From JADHUC01 sp964617665 (GTDB lineage: Bacteria; Planctomycetota; Planctomycetia; Pirellulales; Pirellulaceae), in the NCBI GenBank assembly GCA_964617665.1, contig CAZUAH010000732.1, positions 1-6,290 on the forward strand: a DNA stretch of 6,290 bases. Reading direction: 5' to 3'. Below are positions 6,288 through 6,290 of this stretch, in pieces (the first letter of the stretch is position 1; the number at the start of each line of letters is the position of its first letter). The notes under the pieces are model-generated. The model made no database searches. It was given only the letters and a program-made list of their open reading frames with translations, and was not told where the DNA came from. The translations under genes were made by a program, and so were the position numbers.

Positions 6288-6290
6288 CTA

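Overview
The window looks like a piece of a planctomycete (Pirellulales-like) chromosome. This is inferred from protein style, not from a marker gene. Two proteins carry tetratricopeptide repeats (TPRs), one of them followed by leucine-rich-repeat-like (LRR-like) units. The large TPR protein begins with a soluble stretch and two membrane segments of a type I associate with planctomycetes. Every gene I accept lies on the minus strand; the only plus-strand protein signal is a short relic. By eye the toxin/immunity part (about 1700-2500) is richer in A+T than the large TPR gene, which fits acquired DNA.

Layout in the direction of transcription, from high to low coordinates: (1) 6287-5907, the C-terminal part of an unrecognised protein, possibly cut off upstream by a stop codon at the window edge; (2) a 209-bp gap, then a 976-residue membrane-anchored TPR protein (5697-2767), the best supported gene here; (3) a scrambled patch at about 2766-2510, holding a plus-strand fragment that resembles the region after the NTPase core of STAND-type (signal-transducing ATPase) proteins; (4) the last ~50 codons of what looks like a polymorphic (RHS/CDI-type) toxin (to 2358), then after 13 bp a small acidic protein in the immunity-gene position (2344-2000); (5) a gap with a perfect 24-bp palindrome (1910-1933); (6) a 143-residue protein of unknown function (1893-1462) whose stop overlaps the next start (ATGA); (7) a secreted or membrane-anchored TPR/LRR-like protein (1465-25), broken by a frameshift at a tandem AATCG repeat.

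Taken together, the centre reads as a decayed toxin-immunity locus. The toxin body is gone, the toxin tail, its likely immunity gene and accessory genes remain, and a piece of an unrelated STAND-like gene is joined to the break. The junction carries sequence blocks also found in the palindrome 580 bp away, which may point to the repeat that mediated the rearrangement. I found no rRNA, tRNA, CRISPR array, complete transposase or convincing rho-independent terminator.
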